A stretch of 25,024 bases of DNA from CBDHHC01 sp050633205 (GCA_050633205.1 JBOEGA010000037.1:1-25024), one strand, 5' to 3'; positions 15,940-24,239 are shown, counted from the first letter of the stretch. Numbers and translations: made by a program. Notes: generated from the sequence alone by a model not told the origin.

Positions 15940-16454
15940 AAAATCCTCCTTTTCAGCAGAACTCCCGTAACTGGAGTGCAGCTGAAACAATATCAAAAAA
16001 TAATATAAATCAATATTATGGATAATAAGTTATAATATTGGCAAAACAAAATTTTTAACTGCATTCAATTGGTGTTTTTTTTAGTAGTATTGGCTGTCCT
16101 TATTAGAAAATTTGTATAAGTGTCTCGACTGACAGAGTTTTTATCTTTTGTATGAAAATAGTATAATGGTTATTCTGAACGGCAATAACCAAGTGCAAGA
16201 CTATTTTATGTTCCTATAATTTAGAGAGTCTTTGACTGGAAAATGAAGCTTTTGTCAGATGTTTTCTGGTTTAAGGCGTTGCAAAAGTTTGAATGCGGGG
16301 ATGTCAAAATTGAAATTAATTCGGCCATAATTCCATCGAAAATCAGACATGAATCGCTGATAATGCTCGCCAGTTTTAATGCAGATGAAACTTTTCCTGG
16401 TTAGCAGGGCATCGGTTGAAACAAATGGCTGATAACTTCCTATGGGGAATTACA
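15940..16454. other. AT-rich gene-poor region with an AT palindrome and a doubtful 53-codon frame
   Basis: About 515 bases. Near the left end a dyad ATAATAT/ATATTAT (16000-16006 and 16013-16019) and a further ATAATATT about 13 bases on form a very AT-rich block, likely the promoter zone of the minus-strand gene. A plus-strand frame, 16243-16404, encodes 53 residues (MKLLSDVFWFK...) but has only a weak GGA before it. I see no RNA gene. Confidence 0.45.
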
Positions 16455-16610
16455 ATGTTGAATGGTCTATTGAAAAGGCCTGTAAAGGCAGTCTTCGCTT
16501 TGATGATAATCTTCACAGCATTAACTGTTCTGTCGTCTTGTTCCAAAGATGTTTCCGGTGACAGTATCGGATCTGGAAGCAACTCGGAATCTGATCGAAG
16601 TGTCAATTAG
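16455..16610 (+). CDS. Small lipoprotein candidate
   Basis: A 51-residue product with a basic start (LKRPVK), a hydrophobic stretch (about 11-26) and a lipobox L-S-S-C with C29. The mature part of 23 residues is Ser-, Gly- and Asp-rich (DSIGSGSNSESD). This is the layout of very small outer- or inner-membrane lipoproteins; it is not similar enough to entericidins or Lpp to name. The start at 16455 has GGGG seven bases upstream and gives the best signal peptide; longer in-frame starts (ATG 16425, TTG 16416) add residues without a ribosome site. A hairpin follows at 16668. Confidence 0.55.
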   Translation: MLNGLLKRPVKAVFALMIIFTALTVLSSCSKDVSGDSIGSGSNSESDRSVN

Positions 16611-16667
16611 TCTGCACCAGTTTTTGTATGTGCCAACTGTATTCGGGGAGCCTTATCAATAAGTAAG

Positions 16668-16695
16668 CCCCTGCTGGAATAAAATACAGCAGGGG
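16668..16695. terminator. Hairpin between lipoprotein and PIN genes
   Basis: A perfect 9-bp inverted repeat, CCCCTGCTG (16668-16676) and CAGCAGGGG (16687-16695), has a 10-base AT-rich loop between two convergent genes. T runs are weak on both sides. Confidence 0.5.
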
Positions 16696-16714
16696 AAGCA
16701 AATGTCTCAAAAGC

Positions 16715-17266
16715 TCAAAAATTACTGCTGTTTTCCAACTGGATGGCGATTGATTTTAATCGATTTTTTTTCATTGCCTGAATGTAGCGCTCCGAAGTGA
16801 TATCTTTCAGCCTGGTTTTGATGTTTCCTGCGCACCGGAGAATCTTATCCTGATCCAGCATTTTCATGAATGTATGGGGCTCCTGCGCTTCTATATTCCA
16901 GTGGCGCAGTCGTTTTTTCGGAAAATCCCTGATATTGCGGGTAATGATGATATTGCAGTTTCCATCTATTGCGGCAGCCAGAACATGACGGTCATTTTCG
17001 TCCGGTAGTGTTATTTCGTCTATCAGGTGCTCATAATCAGTTATAAGGCAGTCTGGAATGCTTTCATAAAGAAGGTTACGGATCTGGTGCTGAACATCAA
17101 TTGGAATGAGGGGGCGCAGTTTTGAGGCAGCCCTGATCCATTCTTCATGTATTTTTTCTGTCCAGCGGACATGGATGACCTGTTCACAGGACAGCTCTAT
17201 CAGCAGGTCCCGCAATGGTGGCGAGAAGAGTATATTGGCATCCAGAAGGGCTGTTATACGGGGCAT
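16715..17266 (-). CDS. PIN-domain toxin (VapC-like)
   Basis: A probable toxin ribonuclease of 183 residues. Acidic PIN residues are in place: D9 in LLDANIL, E41/E42 in IHEEW, and D89 and D92 in LPDENDRHVLAAAI, followed by the TRNIRDFP stretch (109-115) that closes the active site. The C-terminal 60 residues are helical and end in a Lys/Arg-rich part. The length exceeds that of the common VapC (about 130) and fits the longer PIN group that is paired with excisionase-like antitoxins. The start lies six bases after the antitoxin stop, so the two are translated from one message. The target RNA is unknown. Confidence 0.87.
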   Translation of the reverse strand: MPRITALLDANILFSPPLRDLLIELSCEQVIHVRWTEKIHEEWIRAASKLRPLIPIDVQHQIRNLLYESIPDCLITDYEHLIDEITLPDENDRHVLAAAIDGNCNIIITRNIRDFPKKRLRHWNIEAQEPHTFMKMLDQDKILRCAGNIKTRLKDITSERYIQAMKKNRLKSIAIQLENSSNF

Positions 17267-17272
17267 CTGTGA

Positions 17273-17476
17273 TCAATATCCCATATCGTAATGTCGTATT
17301 ATTTCTCTCAGTTTTTTGCGAGCTGTTATGCTGAGGACATGATTTTCCTTTTTTATCTGTTCGAGTGACGACATGGTAATGGGAGTGGGCAGGGCTTTTG
17401 TTGTTATAAGTTTCTCTATATAGCTGTTTGTGACGTTCAGGTAGTCGGCTGCTTCTGATGTGGTGAGGAATGGCAT
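17273..17476 (-). CDS. Excisionase-family DNA-binding antitoxin
   Basis: A 67-residue protein with a MerR/Xis-type helix-turn-helix at its N-terminus: LTTSEAADYLNVTNSYIEKLI (family pattern T-x-x-E-A-A-x-x-L-N-V-S). In longer relatives an RHRRI wing follows; here that part is replaced by TPITMSSLEQIKKEN, so the wing is altered or lost. The C-terminal helix (about 50-64) probably binds the toxin. It is encoded directly in front of the PIN gene and by analogy should neutralise it and repress the operon. The ribosome site is weak. Confidence 0.8.
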   Translation of the reverse strand: MPFLTTSEAADYLNVTNSYIEKLITTKALPTPITMSSLEQIKKENHVLSITARKKLREIIRHYDMGY

Positions 17477-17565
17477 TATGTATTGTGTGATCCTTTGATG
17501 TGCAGAGCTGGTTCAGGTGCCATGATTTTAAGAGTAGTGTTTTATATATTAAAGGGATTTTTTCA

Positions 17566-18423
17566 ATGCTTGATGAGAACCAGAAGCGGGCAGTCGAAGA
17601 GTTGATACGGGAAGTTGGGGATCAGTGTATTTTTTCCTATTTCAGAAATCTGTCAAAAGAAGATATTTCTTTTAAGGAATCCGAAAACGATCCTGTCTCA
17701 ATAGCGGACAGGGAGGCAGAAAAGCTTCTACGTGATGGTCTTACCCGTATATTACCCGATAGCCGTTTTGTTGGTGAAGAGAGTTATGCCGAGGATGCAG
17801 GTATATTAAAACTGCTTGATCAGCAGGATCAGCCTGTATGGGTTGTTGACCCGATTGACGGTACTGCAAATTTTGTTGCGGGAAGAGAAGGGTTTGGAAT
17901 TATTATCTGTCTGGTTATGGGGGGAGAGACGTTGTCGAGCTGGCTTTATGAAGTATGTTCGAAGGCGATGACAGTGCTGCATAAGGGGCAGGAGATTGTA
18001 ACAAATGCAGGGGAGATTTCTGCTGCCGCGTCTGCAAGGCCTTATAAGGGGCAGATTGGTTTGCGTTTGTTCCAGTTTTCCGAAGTGCAGGCTATGACAG
18101 GGCAGGTATCTGATCTTCTGATTCAGCAGGCTGCAGATCCCTCTATTATCAATTATCAACGTATGTTAACCGGGGCGCTGGACTTTGTTGTTTACAAGGT
18201 AACTTACCCCTGGGATCATTTGGCAGGGGTTGCGCTGGTGATCAAAAATGGAGGCATAGCCAGTCGCTGGAGCGGGCAGGACTTTCTGGTTTCAGATGTG
18301 TATGAGGGGCTTGTCGTTGCCCGCAACCGGGAGGTTTATGATCTGGTGATGAGTGAGGTTGTGAAGCCTCTTTCCGGATCTGAAGAGATTATGGGGCTGA
18401 AGGTTCTTAAGGGAAAGGCATGA
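17566..18423 (+). CDS. Inositol monophosphatase family phosphatase
   Basis: A magnesium-dependent, lithium-sensitive-type phosphatase of 285 residues. Family motifs are complete: D in SIADREAE, the metal ligand E in VGEES (70-74), WVVDPIDGTANF (92-103, with D95 and D98) and PWDHLAG with D217. The substrate may be an inositol phosphate, histidinol phosphate or 3'-phosphoadenosine phosphate (CysQ-like); sequence alone does not decide. The start at 17566 has AAGGGA nine bases upstream and gives the normal length; the frame back to 17500 is unlikely. It is divergent from the toxin-antitoxin pair and followed by a convergent hairpin. Confidence 0.9.
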   Translation: MLDENQKRAVEELIREVGDQCIFSYFRNLSKEDISFKESENDPVSIADREAEKLLRDGLTRILPDSRFVGEESYAEDAGILKLLDQQDQPVWVVDPIDGTANFVAGREGFGIIICLVMGGETLSSWLYEVCSKAMTVLHKGQEIVTNAGEISAAASARPYKGQIGLRLFQFSEVQAMTGQVSDLLIQQAADPSIINYQRMLTGALDFVVYKVTYPWDHLAGVALVIKNGGIASRWSGQDFLVSDVYEGLVVARNREVYDLVMSEVVKPLSGSEEIMGLKVLKGKA

Positions 18424-18424
18424 C

Positions 18425-18458
18425 AGGTAAACGGAAACCAGTCGGACTCCGTTTACCT
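18425..18458. terminator. Hairpin between convergent genes
   Basis: A perfect 11-bp inverted repeat, AGGTAAACGGA (18425-18435) and TCCGTTTACCT (18448-18458), has a 12-base loop. It begins directly after the phosphatase stop and lies just past the end of the minus-strand membrane gene. There is no long T run, but the position fits a shared terminator. Confidence 0.6.
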
Positions 18459-18468
18459 TATCCGATTA

Positions 18469-18795
18469 TTATGCGACATTTTCCGTGTCTTCATCATTTG
18501 CCAGGAATGCAAGGATTGCACCTGCTGCTATAAGGGCAAAAGGGACGCCTGTGAATATGTTGACGCCGAACAGATACATTATTTCTCCGGCACTGATGGC
18601 CAGAAGGATGCCGGCTATTTTTTCTTTTGCCTGTGCCATTGCTCCGCCAATAATTGCCAGAACGGGAATAGAGAGGCTCATTATCTGATCCAGACCAGAT
18701 CCATCAGTAGCGGCGGCAACACCTGCACCATAGAAGCCGATAAACAGGCTGATAAACCCTCCAATAAGCCCACATATCATAGCTGTAATTTTCAT
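18469..18795 (-). CDS. Small four-helix membrane protein, unknown function
   Basis: Not recognised. The 108-residue protein is rich in Ala, Gly and Ile, with four likely membrane segments (about 4-28, 41-60, 62-80 and 82-99) and an acidic tail (NDEDTENVA). No catalytic residues are evident. GGGAG lies seven bases before the ATG. It may be a separate unit; the gap to the upstream YciI gene is about 75 bases on the same strand, so read-through is possible. Confidence 0.65.
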   Translation of the reverse strand: MKITAMICGLIGGFISLFIGFYGAGVAAATDGSGLDQIMSLSIPVLAIIGGAMAQAKEKIAGILLAISAGEIMYLFGVNIFTGVPFALIAAGAILAFLANDEDTENVA

Positions 18796-18869
18796 GGTTT
18801 TCTCCCGTTATCATTCTATTAGAGCATGTCAGGATCAGTTTTAATGCCTTAGCTAAATTATTGATAGTC

Positions 18870-19157
18870 TTAATTCAACAGGAAATTCAGCCGTTCGTCT
18901 GTTATGGAGGGCGTCATTTCAAGAATTTCTGCAGTAACGATATTCTCAGCTACGAAGGGGTCTTCGTTTACACGGGTCTGAAGGTCAGATAATGATGTGT
19001 TGTGAGCTATAATTCCGCCGCCAAGGGCAGGTTGCAGGCTGCCAGAGACAAGAAAAATGCCGTCGCTAAAGCCCTGTTGCAGCCATTTCTTATGGCCATC
19101 CATAAATTGCGGAGCCTGACTTTTATTTTCAGAGAATTTCAGTTGTACAATAAACAT
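18870..19157 (-). CDS. YciI family protein
   Basis: A 95-residue ferredoxin-like-fold protein of the YciI family. Features are the first strand MFIVQLKF, the conserved H and W of GHKKWL, the G-x-x-x-x-S-G turn and the DPF motif (EDPFVAENIV) followed by a final strand AEILEMTP. Family members are small dimeric proteins of mostly unknown reaction. Translation starts at 19157 with GGGATTAG before it, 22 bases after the TetR stop, so this is probably a two-gene operon in which the regulator controls its own partner. Confidence 0.87.
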   Translation of the reverse strand: MFIVQLKFSENKSQAPQFMDGHKKWLQQGFSDGIFLVSGSLQPALGGGIIAHNTSLSDLQTRVNEDPFVAENIVTAEILEMTPSITDERLNFLLN

Positions 19158-19179
19158 TTTTTCTAATCCCATGTTGAGG

Positions 19180-19749
19180 TTATTTGTCAATATTATCCAG
19201 CCAGTTACACATTTCACTGACTTCCTTTTGGATAAAACTATCGTCGTTAAACGCGCTTGCCATTGTGGCTACACCCTGACTTCTGGCCAGAAGGTGCATT
19301 GCCAGGTCGTCGGACTTTTCTGTATGGCCCATGAGTGAGAACTGTCTTTGCAGCCAGGTTCTGAACAGTGTGAATATTCGGCTCGCTTCTTTGAGGGAGC
19401 CGTGATTCAGTTTTGCAAGTTCAGTAGAAAGAGTGCCGACGGGGCAACCATATTGTCTAATTTTATCGCTGTTGCGGTTCAGAATATGGATAAAGCTTCT
19501 GATGCGTTCTCCGGGTGTGTTTCCTGCAATTTCCCATTGGTCCAGCATGGCCTGAGTGTTTTCCAGCCTAAAGCCAATGACGGCGTCCAGTATCTCGTCT
19601 TTGCTCTTAAAGTGATAATAGAAGTTACCACGGGAAATTCTTACAACCTCGGCGATATTTGCGAATGATGTGTGGTCAAAGCCCTGAGTGTAAAAGAGCT
19701 GGTCTGCTGCTTCGATAATCTGGTCGCGCGTTGCTGTTCTGGAAGTCAT
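19180..19749 (-). CDS. TetR/AcrR family transcriptional regulator
   Basis: A 189-residue TetR-type repressor. The N-terminal helix-turn-helix is canonical (about 9-52): IIEAADQLFYTQGFDHTSF, then IAEVVRISRGNFYYHFKSKDEIL. The C-terminal ligand domain contains YGCPVGTLSTEL (about 100-111), a stretch seen in a TetR subgroup whose cysteine could sense reactive compounds (inference). It heads an operon with the YciI gene. A tandem palindromic operator starts 24 bases upstream of its ATG, which indicates autoregulation. Confidence 0.93.
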   Translation of the reverse strand: MTSRTATRDQIIEAADQLFYTQGFDHTSFANIAEVVRISRGNFYYHFKSKDEILDAVIGFRLENTQAMLDQWEIAGNTPGERIRSFIHILNRNSDKIRQYGCPVGTLSTELAKLNHGSLKEASRIFTLFRTWLQRQFSLMGHTEKSDDLAMHLLARSQGVATMASAFNDDSFIQKEVSEMCNWLDNIDK

Positions 19750-19773
19750 GGCAAATGATCTGTAACTGTTTTG

Positions 19774-19810
19774 TAGGTCGTTTGTCCTATTTATTAGGTC
19801 TTTTGTCCTA
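19774..19810. promoter_or_regulatory. Tandem 16-bp operator, probably for the TetR regulator
   Basis: TAGGTCGTTTGTCCTA (19774-19789) and TAGGTCTTTTGTCCTA (19795-19810) are identical at 15 of 16 positions. Their starts are 21 bp apart, two helical turns, and each is a dyad TAGGnC-N4-GnCCTA. The second extends to TTAGG...CCTAA. Dyad shape, spacing and position just upstream of the tetR-like gene fit two TetR dimers on the same face of the DNA. Confidence 0.8.
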
Positions 19811-20065
19811 ATGAGTCAATAGAGAATATTTTTTCAGATAAAAGATTGCTCGGCCTGTGCTGGTTTTTTTACCCGTTTTTTTATTCTGTTATTCAGTTTT
19901 TTTGAATTTATGTCTGAGTTTCAAATGGATGAGTGAGTGTTTCTTCTGTGGACTTGTTCATCCTGCAGGTGCTTGTTCAGTGCATGAAGCTATGTGCTGT
20001 AGTATATTCAAAATCTACAGTTTTGCGTGAATGGAGTTTTATATTTTTCTCACAGGAGCGCATAA
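19811..20065. other. Remaining intergenic region before the TPR-methyltransferase gene
   Basis: This stretch is T-rich with several runs of six to seven T. It must hold the promoter of the plus-strand gene at 20066, but no convincing -35/-10 pair is visible. Together with the operator the gene-free gap is about 315 bases. Nothing else is recognised. Confidence 0.4.
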
Positions 20066-22807
20066 ATGGTACGGGTCGGAGCTAAAATAAAGGCCAAGCT
20101 GGATCAGGCAGAACTGCATAAGCTTGAGGGGATGTTTGAGCAGAGGGAGTTCCCGGAGCTTGACCGGAGGCTAAAGCATCATATTCGCAAGAATCCCGGT
20201 GCATTTTTTCTTTATAATATATTGGGAGTTTCACAGTTGCGTCAGAACAAATTCTCTGATGCAATCAATAGTCTGCGTAAAGTTATTGACTGTAAACCCG
20301 ATCATGCTGAAGCTTTGAGTAATACCGGGCTGGCTTATCTTAATCTCGGGCAATATGAGAAAGCCCTTGAATATTTCCAAAAAGCAAAATCACTGAATCC
20401 CAAAATCCAGGGCATCGATAAAAATCTCGGTGCTGCCTATAATAATATTGACCGTTTTACGGAGGCAGTTGCTTCCTATTCCAAAGCTCTGGAGCAAAAC
20501 TCCAATGATGCTGAGTTACATCGTAATATTGCAATTGCATATGATAATCTAAAAGAATATCCGAAAGCTCATAGTCATTACCAGAAATCTCTGGAGTTGA
20601 ATCCTAACGATGCTGAAGCCTGTAGCAAATATGGGTATTCGCTTATTAAGTCCGACAATAATGAAATGGCGGTTAAGGTTATTCTGGAGGGGCAAAAGAT
20701 CTGTGGTGACAGTTACGATATGTTTGCCATTCTGGGAGCCGCTTATAATAATCTGGGAGATTATAGTGCTGCGATTGAGCAGTTTGAGAAAGCAATTGAA
20801 AAAGATCAGAAAAAAATACAGGCTTATACGAATATCTGTGCAACGCTGATCAATCAGGAGCGCTATGAGGAGGCATTGGTTTATTATGATCAGGCACTTG
20901 AGATTTTCCCGGGTAATGCTTCGATTTATTATTTTAAGGGTAGTGTTTATAATAAACTCGAACGTTTTGAAGCAGCAAGGGATAGTTATTTAAAGTCGAT
21001 TGAGTTTGATCCCAAGAGTGCAAATGCACATTTCTATCTAGGTGTATGTTATATCAATCTGGGTCACCCTGAGGAGGCTATATCAAGTTGCGAGCGTGCG
21101 ATTGCAATTAAAAATGATTTTGTTAATGCCTATATTAATCTGGGAATAGCTTATCGGATGAGCGGGGATGGTTTTAAGGCAGCACAAATATTCCAGCTAG
21201 CGCTTAGCCATGATGAAACTTCTGAAGTTGCTCTTCGGCATTTTGCTGAAACAGTCAGAACACTTAGTGAAATTAAAATGTCACCGATGCTCAGAAAGCA
21301 TCTAATAATGGTACTGAAATCCCCTAAAGTTGCGAGTATATCAATTAATCCGGTTATTAATATGTTGCTGCTCAAGGATCTGGATTGGCATATCAATCAG
21401 GATTGCCTCAAGTTTGATGAGATCACCGGGGTTAATAATTTTACTCACAGCCTGCTATCGGACTATCTTAAATACTCAATTGTTACTGACAGCAAGATTG
21501 AAAATTTTGCTGCCATGTTGCGATCGCAAATTCTATCCCTGTATGCCAATGAGGATAAGGAAGCGCTGGCTCATGATGAGATTTTTATATTATTGCAGGG
21601 GCTTGCTCTTCAGGGATTTCGCAATGAATATGTGTGGTATATTTCGGATGAAGAGTATGAAGAAGTGGAAAAGCTTCAAAATAGCATGGTTGACAGAATT
21701 GAGTCCGGAGATACTGTTTCTTCTGTCGAAATTTTCCTGCTGGCGTCCTTTGTCCCACTTGCGGAAAATACTCTTATCAGTCAGTGGTGTGAGAAGCAGT
21801 ATGGTGTTGTTGATGAGCCGTTAAAAGGGCTTATCAGGACGCAGCTTGTTGAGCCTTCTACCGAGAGGGATATCAGGGGTGATCTGGTTGCTGTTACATC
21901 TATTGAAGATGAAGTATCTACTTCTGTTCAAAATCAGTATGAAGAAAATCCCTATCCGCGATGGGATAGTATGACTGAGTATGTATCTGAGCCTTATATA
22001 AACCGAATAAGGTTCGAAGTGGAGCCCAACAAGGTCAAGCTCAAATCAAATACTAATGAGCCTGAAGTTCTTATCGCAGGATGTGGGACTGGCAAGCACC
22101 CTATATCCTGCGCTTTGCAATACAGAGATGCCAAAATTCTGGCAGTGGACCTCAGTAGAGCCAGCCTGTCTTACGGGGCTCGCAAGGCGAAAGAAATGGG
22201 GGTTGAGAATATCACCTTCAGTCAGGCCGATATCCTGAAGCTGGGGGAGCTTGACAGGAGCTTTGATATTATCGAATGCTGTGGTGTGTTGCATCATATG
22301 AAAGAACCGGAGGCAGGGTTGAAGGTGCTGTTATCACTGCTAAAGCCCGGCGGGTATATGAAGATTGCACTTTACAGTGAAATTGCAAGGCACGCAGTTG
22401 CGGATCTGAGAGAAAAAATTGCAGGGCAATCTATAGATACCTCTCGCAAAGGTCTTCAGAGGTTTCGTCATGATTTACAGTCTCAGGAAAGTGAGATTTA
22501 TAAAAATACATCAGTTTATAATGATATTTATTCGGCATCTGCTTTCAGAGATCTGCTGCTGCATGTACAGGAACACAGATTTACAGTTCTGCAGTTGCAG
22601 GAAATGATGAATAAATATTCTCTGAAGTTTCTTGGCTTCTGTACGGTTAACCCTCAGACCAAGGCTAAATATCAAAATGAGTTTCCAGATGATACTGATT
22701 GTACTAGTCTTGAGAACTGGCACATATTTGAAGAGGCTAACCCTCAGTCATTTTCAGGTATGTATAATTTCTGGTGTTGTGTAAATGAGAGTGAGATATC
22801 TGAATGA
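20066..22807 (+). CDS. TPR-repeat protein fused to a SAM-dependent methyltransferase
   Basis: A 913-residue fusion. Ten tetratricopeptide repeats run in exact 34-residue register from about 46 to 385 (typical LGxAYxNLGxYxxAIxxFxKAIExxP). A helical middle region (386-620) of unknown fold follows. Then comes the motif QYEENPYPRW (624-633) and a class I methyltransferase domain with motif I VLIAGCGTG (668-676), an acidic AVDLS loop after strand 2, and ECCGVLHHM with LKPGGYM after strand 4. About 130 residues follow the Rossmann core. No signal peptide is present, so it acts in the cytoplasm. The TPR part probably recruits a protein substrate or partner; the methyl acceptor is unknown. AGGAG lies seven bases before the ATG. 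The stop overlaps the ppk2 start (ATGA), implying coupled translation. Confidence 0.92.
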   Translation: MVRVGAKIKAKLDQAELHKLEGMFEQREFPELDRRLKHHIRKNPGAFFLYNILGVSQLRQNKFSDAINSLRKVIDCKPDHAEALSNTGLAYLNLGQYEKALEYFQKAKSLNPKIQGIDKNLGAAYNNIDRFTEAVASYSKALEQNSNDAELHRNIAIAYDNLKEYPKAHSHYQKSLELNPNDAEACSKYGYSLIKSDNNEMAVKVILEGQKICGDSYDMFAILGAAYNNLGDYSAAIEQFEKAIEKDQKKIQAYTNICATLINQERYEEALVYYDQALEIFPGNASIYYFKGSVYNKLERFEAARDSYLKSIEFDPKSANAHFYLGVCYINLGHPEEAISSCERAIAIKNDFVNAYINLGIAYRMSGDGFKAAQIFQLALSHDETSEVALRHFAETVRTLSEIKMSPMLRKHLIMVLKSPKVASISINPVINMLLLKDLDWHINQDCLKFDEITGVNNFTHSLLSDYLKYSIVTDSKIENFAAMLRSQILSLYANEDKEALAHDEIFILLQGLALQGFRNEYVWYISDEEYEEVEKLQNSMVDRIESGDTVSSVEIFLLASFVPLAENTLISQWCEKQYGVVDEPLKGLIRTQLVEPSTERDIRGDLVAVTSIEDEVSTSVQNQYEENPYPRWDSMTEYVSEPYINRIRFEVEPNKVKLKSNTNEPEVLIAGCGTGKHPISCALQYRDAKILAVDLSRASLSYGARKAKEMGVENITFSQADILKLGELDRSFDIIECCGVLHHMKEPEAGLKVLLSLLKPGGYMKIALYSEIARHAVADLREKIAGQSIDTSRKGLQRFRHDLQSQESEIYKNTSVYNDIYSASAFRDLLLHVQEHRFTVLQLQEMMNKYSLKFLGFCTVNPQTKAKYQNEFPDDTDCTSLENWHIFEEANPQSFSGMYNFWCCVNESEISE

Positions 22808-23607
22808 GCGGTTTTAAGTTTTCTTCTCTGGATATGGATAAGAAAATCGGTACGAAGGATTATGAGAAGAAGCTCGATAAGCTGCAAAAGAAACTTATAT
22901 CCATTCAGCAGGCTTATCTGCTTCAGGGACATTCTGCAGTTGTTGTGTTTGAAGGATGGGATGCTGCTGGTAAAGGGGGGACGATCAGGCGTATAACGTC
23001 TGTGCTGGATCCTCGCGGCTGTAAAGTCTGGCCTATTGGGGCTCCAAGAGAATATTATAAGGAGCGCCACTATCTGGCACGTTTCTGGGAGCGTCTTCCA
23101 CCAAAAGGGGCTTTGGCTATCTTTGACCGTTCCTGGTATGGGAGAGTTCTGGTTGAGAGAGTTGAGGAGTTTACGCCAGAACCACAGTGGCGACAATCCT
23201 ATGACGAGATTAACAGTTTTGAAAAGACCCTGAGTGATAACGGAATTAAAGTTCTGAAGTTTTTTCTCTATATTACTCCAGAGGAACAGTTAAGCCGATT
23301 TGAGGACAGGTTATTAAATCCAGTAAAGCGGTGGAAGCTCAGTTATGAAGATTTTCGCAATCGTGAGCGCTGGGATGAATATGAAGATGCTGCTACCGAG
23401 ATGTTCGAACGCACCTCTACTGATTATGCACCCTGGTATATTTTTCCCGCAAACAGTAAGAAATATGCCCGGATAAAGGTGATGTCAAAAATCTGTTCAG
23501 TACTTTCTGAAGGTGTTGATCTTAGTGCTCCGTCTATTGACCCCAGAGTGCTTGAGGAAGCCAGGAAACATATTACTGTTAGCGGAACACTTCTGGACGA
23601 GACCTGA
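22804..23607 (+). CDS. ppk2: Polyphosphate kinase 2 family protein
   Basis: A PPK2-type phosphotransferase of 267 residues, which uses polyphosphate to phosphorylate nucleotides or the reverse. Walker A is GWDAAGKGG (51-59), Walker B FDRSWYGR (107-114), and the lid region RLLNPVKRWKLS and RNRERWDEYEDA are typical. APWYIFPANSKKYAR near the end is also a family hallmark. Whether it acts on AMP, ADP or GDP cannot be fixed from these motifs. The ATG overlaps the stop of the TPR-methyltransferase gene by four bases. About 120 bases separate it from the next gene, so these may belong to one longer unit with rimB-rimK. Confidence 0.94.
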   Translation: MSGFKFSSLDMDKKIGTKDYEKKLDKLQKKLISIQQAYLLQGHSAVVVFEGWDAAGKGGTIRRITSVLDPRGCKVWPIGAPREYYKERHYLARFWERLPPKGALAIFDRSWYGRVLVERVEEFTPEPQWRQSYDEINSFEKTLSDNGIKVLKFFLYITPEEQLSRFEDRLLNPVKRWKLSYEDFRNRERWDEYEDAATEMFERTSTDYAPWYIFPANSKKYARIKVMSKICSVLSEGVDLSAPSIDPRVLEEARKHITVSGTLLDET

Positions 23608-23730
23608 TACCGGTTTTAGTAGTTGTGCAAGGCATATTGCAAATGTGAATTATTTTGTAGCAGTTGTTATTGAAGTACTGTATCAGTGCAATTCTCTATT
23701 CCAAAGGGCTGGAATTCAAAGGTTTAGAAA

Positions 23731-24180
23731 ATGGCAAAAAGATATCATGCACCTCCTATGCTTATTGGCTGGCGAGAGTGGGTGCGACTTCCGGAGCTGG
23801 GTAACGCGGCAGTAAAAGTCAAAGTTGATACCGGGGCGCAGACATCAGCAATTCATGCATGGAACATTAAAGTTTCTGAAAATAAAAAAGGCAGGATTGC
23901 TACATTTGACCTGCATCCACTTCAGGATGACAATAAGACAATTATTCATGCAAAGGCTCCTGTCGTTGATCTTAGGAATATAAAAAGTTCAAATGGGCAA
24001 GTTCAGGAGCGGGTTGTCATTGAGACCCCACTGGAACTGGCTGGCAGAACCTGGATGATAGAACTGACACTTACCCGAAGGGATGAAATGGGGTTCCGGA
24101 TGCTGCTTGGACGTACTGCAATGCAGGGGCATTTGCTGGTGGATCCGAGCCATTCTTTCCTGGCTGGTCAGATTCGCTAA
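23731..24180 (+). CDS. rimB: RimB-like retropepsin-fold protease (ATP-dependent zinc protease family, DUF785)
   Basis: A 149-residue protein annotated in databases as 'ATP-dependent zinc protease', although the fold is that of a retroviral-type aspartic protease. The key motif is VDTGAQTSA with D33, T34 and G35, preceded by the IGWREWVRLPELG strand pair that characterises the family. A second hallmark is FRMLLGRTAM near the C-terminus. It is the direct neighbour of rimK, the arrangement seen in Pseudomonas, where RimB influences RimK-made glutamate tails on ribosomal protein S6. AAAGG lies eight bases before the ATG. The symbol rests on motif and context. Confidence 0.88.
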   Translation: MAKRYHAPPMLIGWREWVRLPELGNAAVKVKVDTGAQTSAIHAWNIKVSENKKGRIATFDLHPLQDDNKTIIHAKAPVVDLRNIKSSNGQVQERVVIETPLELAGRTWMIELTLTRRDEMGFRMLLGRTAMQGHLLVDPSHSFLAGQIR

Positions 24181-24239
24181 TTTGCAATTGAGGTATTTCC
24201 AGCCTAAACTCAGATATTACAAAACAAGGGGTCATATGC

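Noticed and set aside
16243..16404. 53-codon plus-strand frame MKLLSDVFWFK...
   Set aside because: The ribosome site is weak and no family or structural feature is visible, so it is kept only as a note in the region entry.
16376..16606. 76-codon minus-strand frame opposite the small lipoprotein
   Set aside because: No ribosome site or motif; the plus-strand frame has a lipobox and a good ribosome site.
22744..23196. 150-codon minus-strand frame across the ppk2 start
   Set aside because: It is a shadow of ppk2, which has complete Walker motifs in the plus frame.
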